DNA from: an uncultured Solobacterium sp.
Lineage (GTDB): Bacteria; Bacillota_I; Bacilli_A; Erysipelotrichales; Erysipelotrichaceae
Reading direction: 5' to 3'
Assembly: GCA_905235315.1 (NCBI GenBank)
Contig: CAJOLG010000125.1
Location: 1 to 5,451 of the forward strand
DNA length: 5,451 bases
In this document: in pieces, positions 4,515-5,451 of the stretch
Numbering within the stretch: the stretch's first letter is position 1
Layout of the letters: the number at the start of each line of letters is the position of its first letter
The notes under the pieces: generated by a model
Databases searched by the model: none
Told to the model about the DNA's origin: nothing
Seen by the model: the letters and a program-made list of their open reading frames with translations, nothing else
Translations under genes and position numbers: made by a program

Positions 4515-5451
4515 TTATGCATCCTCCTTCTTTCTCATCTCTTCGTAGCGTTCAATCAGTTCGTCCGCCCGGCCTTCCCCGCCTTCTTCTTTCGGGTTGA
4601 CCACCTTTACGATATCTTCCATTTTCTGTTTGCCGAAGAATTCGCGGGCGTCGTCAATTGAGCCGAAGTACGCAAGCCGTCCGGTCTTGGAGGAATCCTT
4701 TGCCAGAACAATGATCTGGTCAAAGAGATCGATTACACGGTCTGGCGTATGCGTGATGACAATGACGATCTTTCCGCTGTCTGCGATTCTGCGCAGCCGC
4801 TCCATGAGCTCCCGGGCTATGACGCCGTCAAGACCGGAGTCCGGCTCATCCAGAATAAACAGGGAAGGGTCGCCGATATATTCACAGGCGATCGAAAGCC
4901 GCTTGCGCTGACCGCCGGAAAGATCTTTGACAAGAGAGTTCTTATGATGGCTGAGGCCGAATTCTTCCAGCACATCATTTACCCGTTTCACGACCTCGCG
5001 GAGGGAATAGTCCGCCGGCAGACGGAGACGGGCCGAGTTTTCCAGGGTCATGAATACCGTATCCGTGCCGCGCAGCAGATCCTGCTGCGGAACGACACCG
5101 ATTTCGTATTTCATCTGATTGTAGTTTTCGTATACGTCTACACCGCCGTTGAGCACTTTGGCCTTGGCCGGTTCATAACCGGTAACCGCATTGATAAATG
5201 TGGTCTTGCCTGCGCCGGAACCGCCAAGCAGAAGAACCAGATGACCGGGTTCGATCGTCAGGTTGATGTCTTTGAGAAGCACTTTCTTTTTATTCCACGA
5301 TACATTGATCGTCCGTTCTTCAATACTGATGATCAGATTCTTGCGGAAGCCGGAGGAGAGATTATATACAAGCCGGCCCGGGAGATAGACAAAGGTTGTT
5401 GATCCGATACAGATAATGTCATACGGATAGATTTCAGCTTCTTTATTGATC
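4515..5451 (-). CDS. FHA-ABC fusion ATPase of an ABCG-like exporter (N-terminal end missing)
   Basis: The reading frame runs off the right edge; 311 codons plus TAA remain. A GTG at 5282 would start a 255-residue ABC domain, but the frame stays open to the window edge and encodes a sensible domain, so that GTG is not the true start. Visible residues 1-50 (including YPYDIICIG and FVYLPG) resemble the last strands of an FHA domain, a phosphothreonine-binding fold; this is moderately supported. The nucleotide-binding domain follows: Walker A GGSGAGKTT (76-84), Q-loop Gln122, signature LSGGQ (177-181), Walker B LFILDE (197-202), D-loop variant DSGLD and H-loop His234. All ATPase residues are present. 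The YFGSIDDAREFFG segment near the C-terminus is typical of ABCG/White-type ATPases, and a charged tail ends RKKEDA. The ABC-2 permease starts one base downstream, so the two form one cytoplasmic-membrane exporter. The promoter lies outside the window. Confidence 0.93.
   Translation of the reverse strand, partial: INKEAEIYPYDIICIGSTTFVYLPGRLVYNLSSGFRKNLIISIEERTINVSWNKKKVLLKDINLTIEPGHLVLLLGGSGAGKTTFINAVTGYEPAKAKVLNGGVDVYENYNQMKYEIGVVPQQDLLRGTDTVFMTLENSARLRLPADYSLREVVKRVNDVLEEFGLSHHKNSLVKDLSGGQRKRLSIACEYIGDPSLFILDEPDSGLDGVIARELMERLRRIADSGKIVIVITHTPDRVIDLFDQIIVLAKDSSKTGRLAYFGSIDDAREFFGKQKMEDIVKVVNPKEEGGEGRADELIERYEEMRKKEDA
4523..4530 (-). promoter_or_regulatory. Ribosome binding site of the permease gene, inside the ATPase gene
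   Basis: GAAGGAGG on the minus strand is followed by two in-frame ATGs: one with no spacer (4522) and one after 9 bases (4513). The spacing favours the second. The site overlaps the codons for the final residues of the upstream ATPase. Confidence 0.75.

Noticed and set aside
4515..5282. Separate 255-residue ATPase starting at GTG 5282
   Set aside because: The frame continues open to the window edge and encodes FHA-like sequence, there is no clear ribosome binding site before the GTG, and the ABC domain would lose its first strand.
4749..5402. Plus-strand open frame of 217 codons opposite the ABC ATPase
   Set aside because: It is antisense to a complete set of ABC motifs and shows no domain of its own.

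Overview
The window reads as ordinary chromosome of a bacterium with roughly balanced base composition. Strong AGGAGG-type ribosome binding sites, compact intergenic spacers, rho-independent terminators with T-tails and the character of the proteins suggest a Bacillota (Firmicutes) anaerobe, possibly gut-associated. That placement is inference; no taxonomic marker beyond one tRNA is present. No mobile element, CRISPR array, rRNA or phage gene was seen.

Layout. The left edge (1-112, +) carries the last 36 codons of a short-chain dehydrogenase of the gluconate 5-dehydrogenase/KduD type, followed by a terminator (153-183). Everything else is on the minus strand. uxaC (267-1712) encodes uronate isomerase, with its own promoter (about 1777-1805) and a terminator (211-243) that faces the dehydrogenase terminator. 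Next is a subgroup-Ic aspartate-type aminotransferase (1926-3218), a single-gene unit with a perfect 11-bp-stem terminator (1887-1918) and a promoter near 3279-3307. A tRNA-Leu(UAG) gene lies at 3430-3511 with its own terminator (3391-3416). Last is a two-gene ABC exporter unit: an ABC-2 permease (3560-4513) preceded by an ATPase running off the right edge (4515-5451). The ATPase carries the end of what looks like an FHA domain before its nucleotide-binding domain.

Function. The dehydrogenase fragment and UxaC both fit sugar-acid (hexuronate/ketogluconate) catabolism and converge on each other. The aminotransferase and tRNA look like housekeeping singletons. The ATPase and permease genes are separated by one base and should form one ABCG-like exporter. 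In relatives recalled from general knowledge, the FHA, ATPase and permease parts are often one polypeptide; here a stop codon divides them.

Nothing clearly amounts to an undescribed system. The points most worth a second look are the hairpin between the permease and tRNA genes, whose loop holds the tRNA promoter's -10 box, and the split ATPase/permease junction. The palindromes upstream of uxaC and the aminotransferase are lesser leads.
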